DNA of 64,000 nt from Sphingomonas ginkgonis (GTDB lineage: Bacteria; Pseudomonadota; Alphaproteobacteria; Sphingomonadales; Sphingomonadaceae). This document shows positions 1-8,882 of this stretch, in pieces. The translations under genes were made by a program, and so were the position numbers. Each line of letters begins with the position of its first letter. The first letter of the stretch is position 1. The stretch is from positions 800,501 to 864,500 of the forward strand of contig NZ_RWJF01000001.1 in the NCBI RefSeq assembly GCF_003970925.1, read 5' to 3'. The notes below the pieces were generated by a model that had not been told where the DNA came from, made no database searches, and saw only the letters and a list, made by a program, of their open reading frames with translations.

Positions 1-678
1 GGTGCCCGCGGCGTTGTGCCAGCTGGCGAGTCCCGACAGCTGCGGGTCGATCTTGTCGGCCCGCTCGCTGTAGACGCCCTGGACATTGCCGGTCAGCCGG
101 AAGGCCGGGAGCTCGAGCGGGTTGAGGGTACGGACGTTGATCGTGCCGCCGACGCCGCCTTCCTCGACGTCCGCCTGCGGGCTCTTGTAGACCTCGAGCC
201 GGCCAACGATGTCCGACGGCAGGATCAGATAGTTGAAGCTTCGAGTCGCGGCGAGCTGATCGAGAATGAACCAGTCGGCGGTGGCGACCGAATGTCCGTT
301 GAGCAACGTCTTGGTGAGGTTCGGCGCGGTTCCGCGGAGCGACACGCGCTCGCCTTCGCCAAATTCGCGGTTGATGACCACGCCCGGCACCCGCTGCAGC
401 GATTCGGCGACGTTCTTGTCGGGAAACTTGCCGATGTCCTCGGCGGAAATGACGTCGGAGATGACGTCGGCGCGGCGCTTGGTGTCGATCGCGTCGCGCT
501 GCGACCGGCGGATGCCGGTGACGACGATCTCGCCGGCATCGGTCGGGTCGCCCGGCTGGCTGGCCTGGGGACCCGGAGACGGATCGACCGGCGGGACCGT
601 CGTCTGTGCGAGCGCCCCGCTCGACACCAACAGCGCCAGCAGGCTGGCGGATCCGGTGAGTATCACTCGTGTGGTCAT
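1..678 (-). CDS. TonB-dependent receptor, N-terminal part (C-terminus beyond window edge)
   Basis: An open frame of 226 codons starts at the ATG at 678 and runs off the left edge without a stop. A Sec signal peptide ends near residue 29 (GALAQ), followed by a Pro-rich linker. The segment GEIVVTGIRRS then leads into a TonB plug domain with DKNVAESLQRVPGV, SLRG, the plug-end motif RLEVYKSPQAD and EGGVGGTINVRT. Such receptors import scarce substrates through the outer membrane using TonB energy. The divergent GlcNAc catabolic genes suggest N-acetylglucosamine or chito-oligosaccharide as substrate; that is inference. The start is supported by GGGGAG about 9 bases upstream. The beta-barrel part cannot be judged here. 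Confidence 0.93.
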   Translation of the reverse strand, partial: MTTRVILTGSASLLALLVSSGALAQTTVPPVDPSPGPQASQPGDPTDAGEIVVTGIRRSQRDAIDTKRRADVISDVISAEDIGKFPDKNVAESLQRVPGVVINREFGEGERVSLRGTAPNLTKTLLNGHSVATADWFILDQLAATRSFNYLILPSDIVGRLEVYKSPQADVEEGGVGGTINVRTLNPLELPAFRLTGNVQGVYSERADKIDPQLSGLASWHNAAGT

Positions 679-723
679 GGCTGCTCCCCTGTCCCTGACA
701 CTGCGCCCGCGCTGCTCTGGCGG

Positions 724-750
724 ACCACTATAATACCAATAGCAGTACCA
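724..750. promoter_or_regulatory. Candidate GntR operator, receptor-proximal (ACCA repeats)
   Basis: Three ACCA half-sites begin at 724, 735 and 747, so they are spaced 11-12 bases apart on one face of the helix. The segment also contains TATTAT on the minus strand, a possible -10 box for the TonB receptor. The complementary TGGT half-sites lie on the other side of the divergent promoter. Assigning them to the adjacent GntR-family regulator is inference. Confidence 0.45.
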
Positions 751-824
751 TCTGCGTGTCTTGTTCGCTCGTCAAGCGTGATTCTGGCAGGCGCTAGAGA
801 GATAAGGAGGAATTATCTGTTGCG

Positions 825-846
825 ATTGGTCCTATATTGGTTATCT
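825..846. promoter_or_regulatory. Candidate GntR operator, regulator-proximal (ATTGGT direct repeat)
   Basis: ATTGGT occurs at 825-830 and again at 836-841, an 11-base period, directly upstream of the regulator gene. It is the complement of the ACCAAT seen at 735-740. TTGCGA (820-825) and TTATCT (841-846) could be -35 and -10 elements, so a bound repressor would block transcription of its own operon. No binding data are available. Confidence 0.45.
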
Positions 847-866
847 AAGTTGTCGAGAGGGGAACC

Positions 867-1607
867 ATGAACGACCTTGCCGCCCACATCGGACCGCTCG
901 ACGCAGCTGGACGCGGATCGCTGCACCAGCGGCTCGCCCGGGGCATGCGCGACGCGATCGAGCGCGGGATCGTCCGCCCCGAGGAAGCGCTCCCCGCCGA
1001 ACGGGACCTCGCGACCGAGTTCTCGGTCTCGCGCATCACCGTCCGCAAGGCGCTCGACGCCCTGGTGGCGGACGGGCTGCTGGTGCGGCGGCAGGGGGCG
1101 GGGACCTTCGTCGCCGGGCGGGTTGAAAAGCAATTCGCCAAGCTTTCCTCCTTCACCGAGGACATGGCGGCGCGCGGCCGGTCGGTGACCAGCCAATGGC
1201 TGATGCAGCTCGAGGGGGCGGTCACGCCCGACGAGTCGCTGATGCTCGGGCTGAGCCCCGGGGCGCCGGTCTATCGTTTCCGCCGGATCCGCTTCGCCGA
1301 CGAGCTGCCGATGGCGATCGAGCATAGCGCGGTGCCGGGGTTCGCCCTGCCGGGCGCGGACGCGGTGGGCGAGTCGCTCTACCAGGCGCTGGAAGAGGCT
1401 GGGCACCGGCCCACTCGGGCGTTGCAACGGCTGCGCGCGGTTCTGTTCGACACGGAGCAGGCGGCCTTGCTGGGGGTCGAGCCGGGCGCGCCCGGCCTGT
1501 TCATCGAGCGTCGGGGTTTCCTCGAGGACGGCCGCGCGATCGAGGCGACCAAGAGCTGGTATCGCGGTGACGCCTACGACTTCGTCGCCGAACTCAGCGC
1601 CCGGTGA
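867..1607 (+). CDS. nagR: GntR-family transcriptional regulator with UTRA domain (NagR-like)
   Basis: 246 aa. Residues about 15-85 form the winged helix-turn-helix of the GntR family (LPAERDLATEFSVSRITVRKAL, then GLLVRRQGAGTFV). Residues about 95-240 are a UTRA effector domain of the HutC/NagR type. It is the first gene of a regulator-deaminase-deacetylase operon and lies divergent from a TonB receptor, so it is expected to repress GlcNAc uptake and catabolism and to respond to a phosphorylated amino sugar. That ligand is known for the family and inferred here. GAGAGGGG precedes the ATG at good spacing. Half-site repeats upstream fit autoregulation. Confidence 0.9.
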   Translation: MNDLAAHIGPLDAAGRGSLHQRLARGMRDAIERGIVRPEEALPAERDLATEFSVSRITVRKALDALVADGLLVRRQGAGTFVAGRVEKQFAKLSSFTEDMAARGRSVTSQWLMQLEGAVTPDESLMLGLSPGAPVYRFRRIRFADELPMAIEHSAVPGFALPGADAVGESLYQALEEAGHRPTRALQRLRAVLFDTEQAALLGVEPGAPGLFIERRGFLEDGRAIEATKSWYRGDAYDFVAELSAR

Positions 1608-1611
1608 TGCG

Positions 1612-2643
1612 GTGATCGCGCCCGAGGCGACCCGCATGTTCGCCGAGGCCGCCGATGCGGCCGCCGCGGTTGCACGCCAGCTCGCCGCCAACCGCGCGAT
1701 CGTGCAGGTCCTGGCCGAACGGCTGCGCGCGGAACCGCCGCCGGTCGTGCTGACTTGCGCGCGCGGCAGTTCGGACCATGCCGCGACCTACCTCAAGCAC
1801 CTGGTCGAGACTCGCGTCGAGATCCCCGTCGCGTCGGTCTCCCCGTCGGTGACGTCGATCTACGGCGCGGCGCCCGCGGCTCGCGGCATGCTGGCGCTGG
1901 CGCTGTCGCAGTCGGGGCGCAGTCCGGACTTGGTCAGCAGCATGGGCCGGGCCGCCGAGGCCGGCGCGCTCACGGTGGCGATGGTCAACGATGCCGATTC
2001 GCCGCTTGCCGCCCGATGCGAGCAGCTGCTGCCGCTGCACGCCGGGCCGGAGACCAGTGTGGCGGCGACCAAATCCTATATCGCGCAGCTCGCCGCGTCG
2101 CTCGCGCTCGTCGCGGCATGGAGCGGCGATACCGAACTGGGGCGGACGCTGGCGGCCTTGCCGGATCGGCTCGCGGCCGCCTGGAAATGTGACTGGTCGA
2201 GCCTGGTCGATCTGCTCGAGGACGCGCGCGGGCTCTACGTGATCGGCCGCGGACCGGGCTTCGGGATCGCCCAGGAGGCTGCGCTCAAGTTCAAGGAGAC
2301 CTGCGGGCTCCATGCCGAGGCGTTCAGCGCGGCGGAGCTCCGCCACGGCCCAATGGCGCTGGTCGGCGCCGACTTCCCCGTGCTGGTGGTGCGCCAGCCC
2401 GACCAGTCGGCGGACGCGACGAACGCGCTGGTCGAGGATCTGGTCGCGCGGCGCGTGCGCGTGCTGGTCACCGGTCCGCCGATCGCGGGCGCGCTCGCGC
2501 TGCCGCTGCCCGCCGCCTGCGCGGTGACCACGCCGATCCTCGCCATCCAGGCCTTCTATCGCGCCGCCAATGCGCTATCGGTCCGCCGCGGCCACGATCC
2601 CGATCGTCCGCCGCTCCTCCGGAAAGTGACCGAGACCGTCTGA
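1612..2643 (+). CDS. nagB-II: SIS-domain glucosamine-6-phosphate deaminase, NagB-II type
   Basis: About 343 aa with two SIS domains: the first has CARGSSDHAATYLKHL and LSQSGRSPDLV, the second has IGRGPGFGIAQEAALKFKE and ELRHGPMAL. This resembles the isomerase half of GlmS without the glutaminase domain, as in NagB-II enzymes that convert GlcN-6-P to fructose-6-P and ammonia. The chosen start is GTG at 1612, just after the regulator stop, because family members begin shortly before a TRMFAEA-like segment. An in-frame ATG at 1567 would overlap the regulator by 41 bases. A fructosamine deglycase is an alternative, but the neighbouring nagA favours the deaminase. Confidence 0.9.
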   Translation: MIAPEATRMFAEAADAAAAVARQLAANRAIVQVLAERLRAEPPPVVLTCARGSSDHAATYLKHLVETRVEIPVASVSPSVTSIYGAAPAARGMLALALSQSGRSPDLVSSMGRAAEAGALTVAMVNDADSPLAARCEQLLPLHAGPETSVAATKSYIAQLAASLALVAAWSGDTELGRTLAALPDRLAAAWKCDWSSLVDLLEDARGLYVIGRGPGFGIAQEAALKFKETCGLHAEAFSAAELRHGPMALVGADFPVLVVRQPDQSADATNALVEDLVARRVRVLVTGPPIAGALALPLPAACAVTTPILAIQAFYRAANALSVRRGHDPDRPPLLRKVTETV

Positions 2644-3803
2644 TGTTCGCGCTGTGCAACGCCCAAGTCCTGATCGACGGTGCCTTCGTGGAAGGACGGG
2701 CGGTGGTCGTCGAGGGTGAACGCATCGGGGCCGTGGTCCCTGCCGCCGGGCTCGATCCGGCGATCGAGCGCCGCGACCTCGCCGGTTGCCGGCTCGTCCC
2801 CGGCTTCATCGACGTGCAGGTCAACGGCGGCGGCGACGCGCTGTTCAACGCCGACCCGAGCGTGGCCACCATCCGGCGGATCGGCGAGGCGCATCGACGC
2901 GCGGGGACGACGGGCTTTCTGCCCACCCTGATCAGCGACGATCTCGCGGTGATCCGGTCGGGGATTGCGGCGGTCGATGCCGCGATCGAGCAGAAGGTGC
3001 CGGGAGTCCTCGGGATCCACATCGAGGGGCCCTTCATCAACGTCGAGCGCAAGGGCATCCACGCCGCGCAGAAGATCCGCACCCTCGACGAAGAGGGGTT
3101 CGCGGTCCTGACCTCGCTGAAGGGCGGCTCCACGCTGGTCACGCTCGCTCCGGAACTGGCGGGACCGGCGATGGTCGAGCGGCTGGCGGCGGCGGGCGTG
3201 ATCGTCGCGGCCGGCCACACCGCGGCGAGCTTCGACGAAGTCAGCGCGGCGGTCGCGGCCGGGCTGCGCGGCGTTACCCACCTGTTCAACGCCATGTCGC
3301 CGCTCGGCAGCCGCGATCCGGGCGCCGTGGGCGCCGCGCTCTACCATGATGCGCTATGGTGCTCGCTGATCGTGGACGGGCACCATGTCGACCCGGTGAC
3401 GCTGAAGCTCGCGCTGCGCTGCAAGCCTGGCAATCGGGTATTGCTGGTCACCGACGCGATGCCTCCGACCGGCGGCGGCCGCGCCGACTTCGTTCTCAAC
3501 GGAAGACCGATCACGAGGCGGGACGGGCGGCTGGTCGATGCGGATGGGGTGCTCGCGGGCGCCGACCTCACCATGTGGGACGCGGTCCGCCGGACAGCGA
3601 CCATGCTGGACGTGCCGTTGCCCAGAGCGCTGGCGATGGCGTCGGAATATCCCGCCGCCTTTCTGCGACGCTCGGACCTCGGTGCGATCGCGCCGGGAAA
3701 GCGCGCCAGCCTGCTGGCCATCGCCGACGACGGGACGATCCGCGAAACATGGATCGATGCCCAGCCGATGAGCCATGGCAAGCCAGAACACGCCAGCAGC
3801 TGA
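2643..3803 (+). CDS. nagA: N-acetylglucosamine-6-phosphate deacetylase
   Basis: 386 aa, close to the usual length. It removes acetate from GlcNAc-6-P and feeds the deaminase encoded just upstream. Family motifs appear in order: PGFIDVQVNGGGD, HIEGPF, GHTAA, THLFNAMSPL, DGHH and the catalytic Asp in VTDAMPP. The His and Glu residues of the metal site are visible in these blocks. The ATG overlaps the deaminase stop by one base (TGATG), so the two are translationally coupled. No GlcNAc kinase or inner-membrane permease is present in the window. Confidence 0.96.
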   Translation: MFALCNAQVLIDGAFVEGRAVVVEGERIGAVVPAAGLDPAIERRDLAGCRLVPGFIDVQVNGGGDALFNADPSVATIRRIGEAHRRAGTTGFLPTLISDDLAVIRSGIAAVDAAIEQKVPGVLGIHIEGPFINVERKGIHAAQKIRTLDEEGFAVLTSLKGGSTLVTLAPELAGPAMVERLAAAGVIVAAGHTAASFDEVSAAVAAGLRGVTHLFNAMSPLGSRDPGAVGAALYHDALWCSLIVDGHHVDPVTLKLALRCKPGNRVLLVTDAMPPTGGGRADFVLNGRPITRRDGRLVDADGVLAGADLTMWDAVRRTATMLDVPLPRALAMASEYPAAFLRRSDLGAIAPGKRASLLAIADDGTIRETWIDAQPMSHGKPEHASS

Positions 3804-3870
3804 CCGGATCGACCCAGGACACGTCCCGGCGACAACCGACAGGGCCGCGTCGGCGCTGGTCCGGGCGCTC

Positions 3871-6525
3871 TTACGCGGGGTGAGCGTTCAGCCAGGCGAG
3901 GCTCGCCGTCTTGAGCCGGGCCGTCTCGCCGAGCCGAGTGCGGATGCGGGTGATCACCTGCTCGATGGGCTTGCGATCGCTCGCCGCGACATGGGCGGTG
4001 GCGTAGGCGTCGAGCTTGGCGATGGTCGCCGGCTGGTCGCTGCCCGAACCCAGTTGCGCAAGGTAGCGCGACCAGCCCGAGCTATCGACCAGGGCGCGAA
4101 CCTGGGCGAGGTGCGCGAGGGCGAAGTCGAGCGCCAGTTCCGGATGCTCGCGGGCGACGGCCGAGATCATCCCCGAGCTGATGGTGGCGCCCGGTTCGGG
4201 GGTCAGCGCGAGCGCCAGGGCACGCCGGGCGAGCGCCTCGTCCTTCGTGCTTCCAAGCAGCTGGTAGTAAGTGGTTCGCTCGACCGAGCCGGTGGTCGAT
4301 TGCGCGAACTGGTGGAGCTTGTCCCAGGTCGCCGCGTCGGCGCCGTACGCGATGACTCCGAGCCAGGCCGAGCGGAGCGCGCCGGGGATCGTCCCGGGCG
4401 AGGCGAACAGCCGGCGGCTCTCGGCCAGCACGGCGGGGTCGCCGACCTGCCCGAGCGCGCTGATCAGGCTGGGCCGCATCGTCGCGTCGAGGATCGGCTC
4501 GCCCGCGCGCGGTGCCATGCCAATCTGGTCGAGCAAGGGCTTGAACCGGCGCTCGATCTGGGCGGCAACCAGGCGCCGGGCGGCCGGCTGGTCGGAGAAG
4601 AGGTCGTAGAGCCCGAGCCACTTGCCGAGCGCGCTGGCGGTGACCTTGCGCTGGGCGTCGACCGGCACCGCCGCGAGCAGATCGAGCGAAGGCGCCACCG
4701 GCTGATAGCCCGAGCGGGACAGCGCGCTGTTGTCATTGAGCAGGCCATATTGGTCGGCCGGGCTCAGGCTGGTGAAAGCGCGGGTCAGGGCGGCGAGTTG
4801 CTGCGGCTGGTAGAGGGTGCGGAAGTAGCCGGTCTGGCCGGCGTTGACGAGCAAGGGCCCGCAGCCGGCGGCGGAGAGCTGCGTGACCGGGCCCACGGTG
4901 ACCAGGGTCGTCGGCGTTGTCCCGGCGGTCATGGCGCGGACCGGCACATGCCAGAGCAGCGGCTTGAGCCGGCCGCGGCGGTCTTCACTGTACTGGTCCT
5001 GGGTCAGCGTGACGCGGGTCACGCCGCCGCTGCAGCTGGCCGGCCCGACGCGGAGCAGCGGCACCCCCGGCTGGAGGGTGAAATCATGGGCGATGCGGGT
5101 CAGGCCCTTGGCGCCCGCCCCCTCGACCGCCGACCACAGGTCGTCGCTGCGGGTGTTCCCGTACTGGTGCCTGGCGATGTAGGCCTGGATGCCACGCTGC
5201 CACACGTCCGCGCCGGCGAAGCCCTCGAGCATGGCGATCACCGATTCACCCTTCTCGTAGGTGATGGTGTCGAACGCCTGGTTGGCCTGCTCGACCGTGC
5301 GGACCTGCTGCACGATCGGGTGGGTGGTCGAGAGCGCGTCGATCCCTAGGGCGGCTTCGCGAGAGGCGACATGCTCGACGTCGCCGCCCCACTCGGGATG
5401 GAAATGCTGCTCGGTCTTGTTCGCCATCCAGCTGGCGAAACCCTCATTCAGCCACAGGTCGTCCCACCACGCCATGGTGACGAGGTCGCCGAACCACTGG
5501 TGCGCCATTTCGTGCGCCTGGACGCCGAAGATCTCCTGGCGCTCGGCGTCGGTGGTGATGGCGGGATCGTCGAGCAGGATGCGCTCGAAGGTGAAGATCG
5601 CGCCCCAATTCTCCATCGCGCCGAAGAACTGCGACTGCCCCGGACCGGCGACGTTCTCGAGCTTGGGCAGCGGATAGCGGGTGCCGAAATAGCGGTTGTA
5701 GTAGGTCAGCACCTCGCCTTCGGCGTCGAGCGCGGTGCGCGCCTTGGCCTCGTTGCCGCGGCTCATGGTGACCGCGACCTCGGTGTTGTCGACGCGCTTG
5801 GCGATCCGGCCGAAGTCGCCGGTGGCGAAGAACAGCAGGTAGCTCGACATCAGGGGCGTGGTGGCGAAGGTCACCCGCTTGGTCCCGTTCGGCAGCGTCT
5901 GGGTGCTGGCCGCCGGCATGTTGCCGATCGCCATCTGCGCGGCGGGAACGATCGCCGACAGGTCCCACCGGGTCTTGTAGTCGGGCTCGTCCCAGCTGGG
6001 CACGAAGGCGCGCGCGTCGGCGGCCTCGAACTGGGTGTAGAGCGAGCGGCGCGGGGTGCCATCCGGCGCCTTGCTGTCGAGAGCGAACAGGCCCGTCGCC
6101 TGCTGGTTGATCGTGCCGGTGTAGTTGATGGTCAGGCGGTAGCGGCCGGGCGCCAGCGTGCCGGGGAAGGCGAGGGTGGCGGTTTCGGTCGCCGGATCGA
6201 CCGTGGCGCGGCCCGGACGGCTCGCGCCGCCGGTGCTGGGCTGGATCGCTGCCGACTGGAAGCGGAGTTCCTTGGCATTGAGGGTGAGGCTGGCCGTCGC
6301 CTTCACCACGTCGAGGTCGATCACGACCGTGCCGGTGAAGCGGAGATTGGCAGCGTCGGGGGTGACCTCCACCCGATAGTGACGCGGGATGGCCGTACGG
6401 GGCAGCTGGGTGACGCTGGACTCGATCCGGTCCTCGCTCGTCGCGGCTGGCTGGCCGATCGCGGCTGCCGGACAGACGAGTGCGGAACCCAGCATCAGCA
6501 GCGGCAGCAACGAACGTGAACGCAT
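3871..6525 (-). CDS. M1-family metallopeptidase (secreted aminopeptidase)
   Basis: 884 aa from the ATG at 6525, which has GAGAAGG upstream; a longer frame to 6579 lacks a ribosome site. A signal peptide (RSLLPLLMLGSALVCPAAAIGQ) suggests export. The N-terminal beta domain is followed by GAMENWGAIF (exopeptidase substrate-binding motif), the zinc motif HEMAHQWFGDL and the distal zinc Glu in WLNEGFASW. The C-terminal half is an ERAP1/PepN-like helical domain. It should release N-terminal residues from peptides in the periplasm. It is monocistronic and convergent with nagA. Confidence 0.93.
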   Translation of the reverse strand: MRSRSLLPLLMLGSALVCPAAAIGQPAATSEDRIESSVTQLPRTAIPRHYRVEVTPDAANLRFTGTVVIDLDVVKATASLTLNAKELRFQSAAIQPSTGGASRPGRATVDPATETATLAFPGTLAPGRYRLTINYTGTINQQATGLFALDSKAPDGTPRRSLYTQFEAADARAFVPSWDEPDYKTRWDLSAIVPAAQMAIGNMPAASTQTLPNGTKRVTFATTPLMSSYLLFFATGDFGRIAKRVDNTEVAVTMSRGNEAKARTALDAEGEVLTYYNRYFGTRYPLPKLENVAGPGQSQFFGAMENWGAIFTFERILLDDPAITTDAERQEIFGVQAHEMAHQWFGDLVTMAWWDDLWLNEGFASWMANKTEQHFHPEWGGDVEHVASREAALGIDALSTTHPIVQQVRTVEQANQAFDTITYEKGESVIAMLEGFAGADVWQRGIQAYIARHQYGNTRSDDLWSAVEGAGAKGLTRIAHDFTLQPGVPLLRVGPASCSGGVTRVTLTQDQYSEDRRGRLKPLLWHVPVRAMTAGTTPTTLVTVGPVTQLSAAGCGPLLVNAGQTGYFRTLYQPQQLAALTRAFTSLSPADQYGLLNDNSALSRSGYQPVAPSLDLLAAVPVDAQRKVTASALGKWLGLYDLFSDQPAARRLVAAQIERRFKPLLDQIGMAPRAGEPILDATMRPSLISALGQVGDPAVLAESRRLFASPGTIPGALRSAWLGVIAYGADAATWDKLHQFAQSTTGSVERTTYYQLLGSTKDEALARRALALALTPEPGATISSGMISAVAREHPELALDFALAHLAQVRALVDSSGWSRYLAQLGSGSDQPATIAKLDAYATAHVAASDRKPIEQVITRIRTRLGETARLKTASLAWLNAHPA

Positions 6526-6743
6526 GACAGACCTTCTCGCAGAAGAGACGTGACGGTGTGGCCGCCCGCGCGGCGACATGCAAACAAGTTACGGTCGGCG
6601 AGCGTGGGCGACGCTTCGACGGACGGCGGCGCGCGTCCGCGACTAATGAGCGCTTCGAACGCGACGATCAGCGGCTGGTCAAATGCGCGGTCGTGCGGCG
6701 GCCGGCTGCCGCTTGCACCAGGGCTATGCTGCGATGGTCCCGA
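6526..6743. other. Intergenic region, no gene seen
   Basis: About 220 bases lie between the aminopeptidase start and the nucleotidyltransferase stop. It should hold the aminopeptidase promoter (read leftward). No convincing ORF, tRNA or strong hairpin with a T-run was found. Confidence 0.5.
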
Positions 6744-7769
6744 TCAGATCCGCGATCCGGCTGCCGGTGCGAACCGGCGGCGGACCTGCCGGACCAGCGC
6801 CGGCGAGCCCTGCCACGAATATCCGCAGATCAGCGCCAGCGAGTGGGAGAGCCTTCCAGCGGACCTGATGACCGCGCCGACCGGGCCCGGCATCGTTGCC
6901 AGGAGTTGCCGCCGGTAGGTCAGCTTCGCCGCTGCCGGCACCGTGGCGGCAAGCTCCTGGGGTATCGGCACGCCGAAAAGATCCTCGAGCGCCACGATCT
7001 GCACCATCAGCGCATGACGACCGACCCTGTCCGACAGGAGCCGCGCGAGCCTCGGCCAGTCGACGCGGGAGGAGCCATCGACCTGAAGGCGGTAAAGATC
7101 GTGCAGGTGGCGCAGGTCGAGCCGGTAGGTCCACAGATCGCCTTCCTTGATCATGTCGTGGACGATCAGGTGAAGCGCGCGCGCCGTCGGCTCGGGCACG
7201 CGGAGCTGAACCCCGTGTCGAGCCGTCGGCGGCGACCAGGAATGAAGGTCATCCCGAAGGTAGGGAGCAGCGCGAGCGCTCGGTCGCGCGTGCAGCTCGA
7301 TCGTCGCCGCATCCTCGACCCTCGCCCACTCGCGTCCGCGGTGGTCAGGAACATAGCCCAGCTCCCGAAGCGCCTCGCTGGCCCGCTCCGCTTCCGCCGG
7401 ACGGATCGACAGATCGATGTCGCTCAGCATGCGGGCGCCAAGATCCTCGTCGCGCGCCAGGAAGAGGTGATTGGCTCCCTTGAGCAGGACAGGTTCGACG
7501 CCCGCCGCCCCGAGTGCCGCGGCGGCCTCGACCAGCTGCCGGCGCAGGCGCCGGTTGCGCTCGAGGTTCCGCGCATGGAGCAGCTCGAGATAGTGGGCCG
7601 CCGCGTTGTCGAGGGCGCCAAGCTTCGCATGCCGCGAAAGCGCCAGGTACAACGCAGGCGCAAGCCAGCCGCGGCTCGCCACGGTGACGATGCTGCGCCA
7701 GTCCGCGCCGGCCGGCACTTGGCCCCGCAGCGCGGCCCCGAGAAGCCGTAGGGGGTGCCGCGCGTTCAT
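6744..7769 (-). CDS. Nucleotidyltransferase-like protein (NTP_transf_5 type) of HprK-related kinase cassette
   Basis: 341 aa. The core matches the uncharacterised nucleotidyltransferase family: VEPVLLKGANHLFL and LGARMLSDIDLSI, the latter giving the D-x-D metal pair of the polymerase-beta fold, followed by ATIELHARP. Helical N- and C-terminal regions flank it. The ATG overlaps the kinase stop (ATGA), so both are made together. In lasso-peptide and HPr-rel-A type clusters such a protein accompanies an HprK-like kinase and is thought to modify a peptide or protein. The substrate here is not known; the small His-rich peptide upstream is the obvious candidate. Confidence 0.8.
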   Translation of the reverse strand: MNARHPLRLLGAALRGQVPAGADWRSIVTVASRGWLAPALYLALSRHAKLGALDNAAAHYLELLHARNLERNRRLRRQLVEAAAALGAAGVEPVLLKGANHLFLARDEDLGARMLSDIDLSIRPAEAERASEALRELGYVPDHRGREWARVEDAATIELHARPSARAAPYLRDDLHSWSPPTARHGVQLRVPEPTARALHLIVHDMIKEGDLWTYRLDLRHLHDLYRLQVDGSSRVDWPRLARLLSDRVGRHALMVQIVALEDLFGVPIPQELAATVPAAAKLTYRRQLLATMPGPVGAVIRSAGRLSHSLALICGYSWQGSPALVRQVRRRFAPAAGSRI

Positions 7770-8863
7770 AGCCGGGCAGCCCCGAGGCAGTCCGCCGCCT
7801 GCTCGAAATCACTATAGCTCAGCCGCCAGCAGGAGGCTTGGTTCAACGCCTTGACGAGCGTCTCGAACGCCGTTGCGGGCAACCGCTCGTCGCGCGTGGC
7901 GCCCTCCGACAGCAGCATCGCCAGGGTGGACAGCCGGTCTGCGCTGGTCAGTCGCGCCGGGCCGGCTTCGCGACGATCGATCAGGACGATCGCGCGAATC
8001 CGATGGCGAGCATCGGCAGGAAGGCCGGGTGGCTGGAGATAGCGAACACGGAGACCGTCGGGACGACGATGGGACATCTGGTCGCCGATCTGCGGATAGT
8101 AGCGGCTGAGCAAAGGCCAGGCGGACGCCTTGGCCGTGAACGGGAGGGTGACGCCGCGGATCTCGCCCGAGGCGCGGAGCAGCGTTACGTCATCGGCAAG
8201 CAGGACCCAGTCGGAATGCGCCAGGGCGACTGCGAGCGTCGTCTTGCCGGCACCGGGGCTTCCCACCAGCAGGATCGCCTCTCCGCCCCGGGCCAATGCG
8301 GCTGCATGGAAAGCCACTTCATAGGTCGCCGATCGAAGGACCTCCGCGATCAGCATCGCCTTCAGCGTCGGCACGAGTTCCGCCGTCGCGCAGCTTGTCG
8401 CCTCCCCAAGAGAGGTCGTCAGCGAGAGGATGGAGCGGCGACGTTCGACCGCCAGCCAGGCTGCGGCGGGTTGATTGCGACCTCGGACCAGGCTCCTGAA
8501 CGGAGTGACGATCGCGTCGCGAAGCGAGGCGGGAAAATGGATGTCGATCGCCACGCCGCCGAGTTCGATGGGCAAGGCTAGAGCATTCGCCGGACGCGCG
8601 CGGGAGACAGGTCCCGACGGTCCCGCCCGCGGATCCTGCGCCCGGGCCGGCGCGAACTGCCGAAGCGCCTCCGTCAACCGCTCCGCGGCGGGCTCGACCG
8701 TTCGAACGTTCGCGCGCTGCACTTCGAAGACGGCCTGGTGCGCTTCGCTGAACACCAGGCAATGATCGTCAACCCAGCCGATCACCGGGGGCGCGCTGCC
8801 CTTCCCGTACAGGACGTCGCCGGTGCCTTCATCCGCGTGCGTCCTGATGACTGCTTCGCCCAT
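7766..8863 (-). CDS. HprK-related kinase A-like protein
   Basis: 365 aa from the ATG at 8863. Residues near 200 hold a Walker A loop (VGSPGAGKTTLA), followed by LLADDVTLL, which supplies the acidic residues of the HPr-kinase/PEPCK-like fold. The N-terminal 80 residues are of unknown fold. True HPr kinases act on PTS HPr; relatives in RiPP clusters phosphorylate peptides. The gene begins 19 bases after the small peptide gene and overlaps the nucleotidyltransferase, so the three form one operon. No PqqD-like chaperone gene is adjacent, although such cassettes often have one. A longer frame to 8980 would overlap the peptide gene and is less likely. Confidence 0.8.
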   Translation of the reverse strand: MGEAVIRTHADEGTGDVLYGKGSAPPVIGWVDDHCLVFSEAHQAVFEVQRANVRTVEPAAERLTEALRQFAPARAQDPRAGPSGPVSRARPANALALPIELGGVAIDIHFPASLRDAIVTPFRSLVRGRNQPAAAWLAVERRRSILSLTTSLGEATSCATAELVPTLKAMLIAEVLRSATYEVAFHAAALARGGEAILLVGSPGAGKTTLAVALAHSDWVLLADDVTLLRASGEIRGVTLPFTAKASAWPLLSRYYPQIGDQMSHRRPDGLRVRYLQPPGLPADARHRIRAIVLIDRREAGPARLTSADRLSTLAMLLSEGATRDERLPATAFETLVKALNQASCWRLSYSDFEQAADCLGAARL

Positions 8864-8882
8864 CGGTGACCGGTTCGGGCGT

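Noticed and set aside
3775-5349. Long plus-strand frame opposite the M1 aminopeptidase
   Set aside because: It is the antisense of a gene with clear motifs; its product is Arg/Ala/Gly-rich with no domain, as is common at this GC content.
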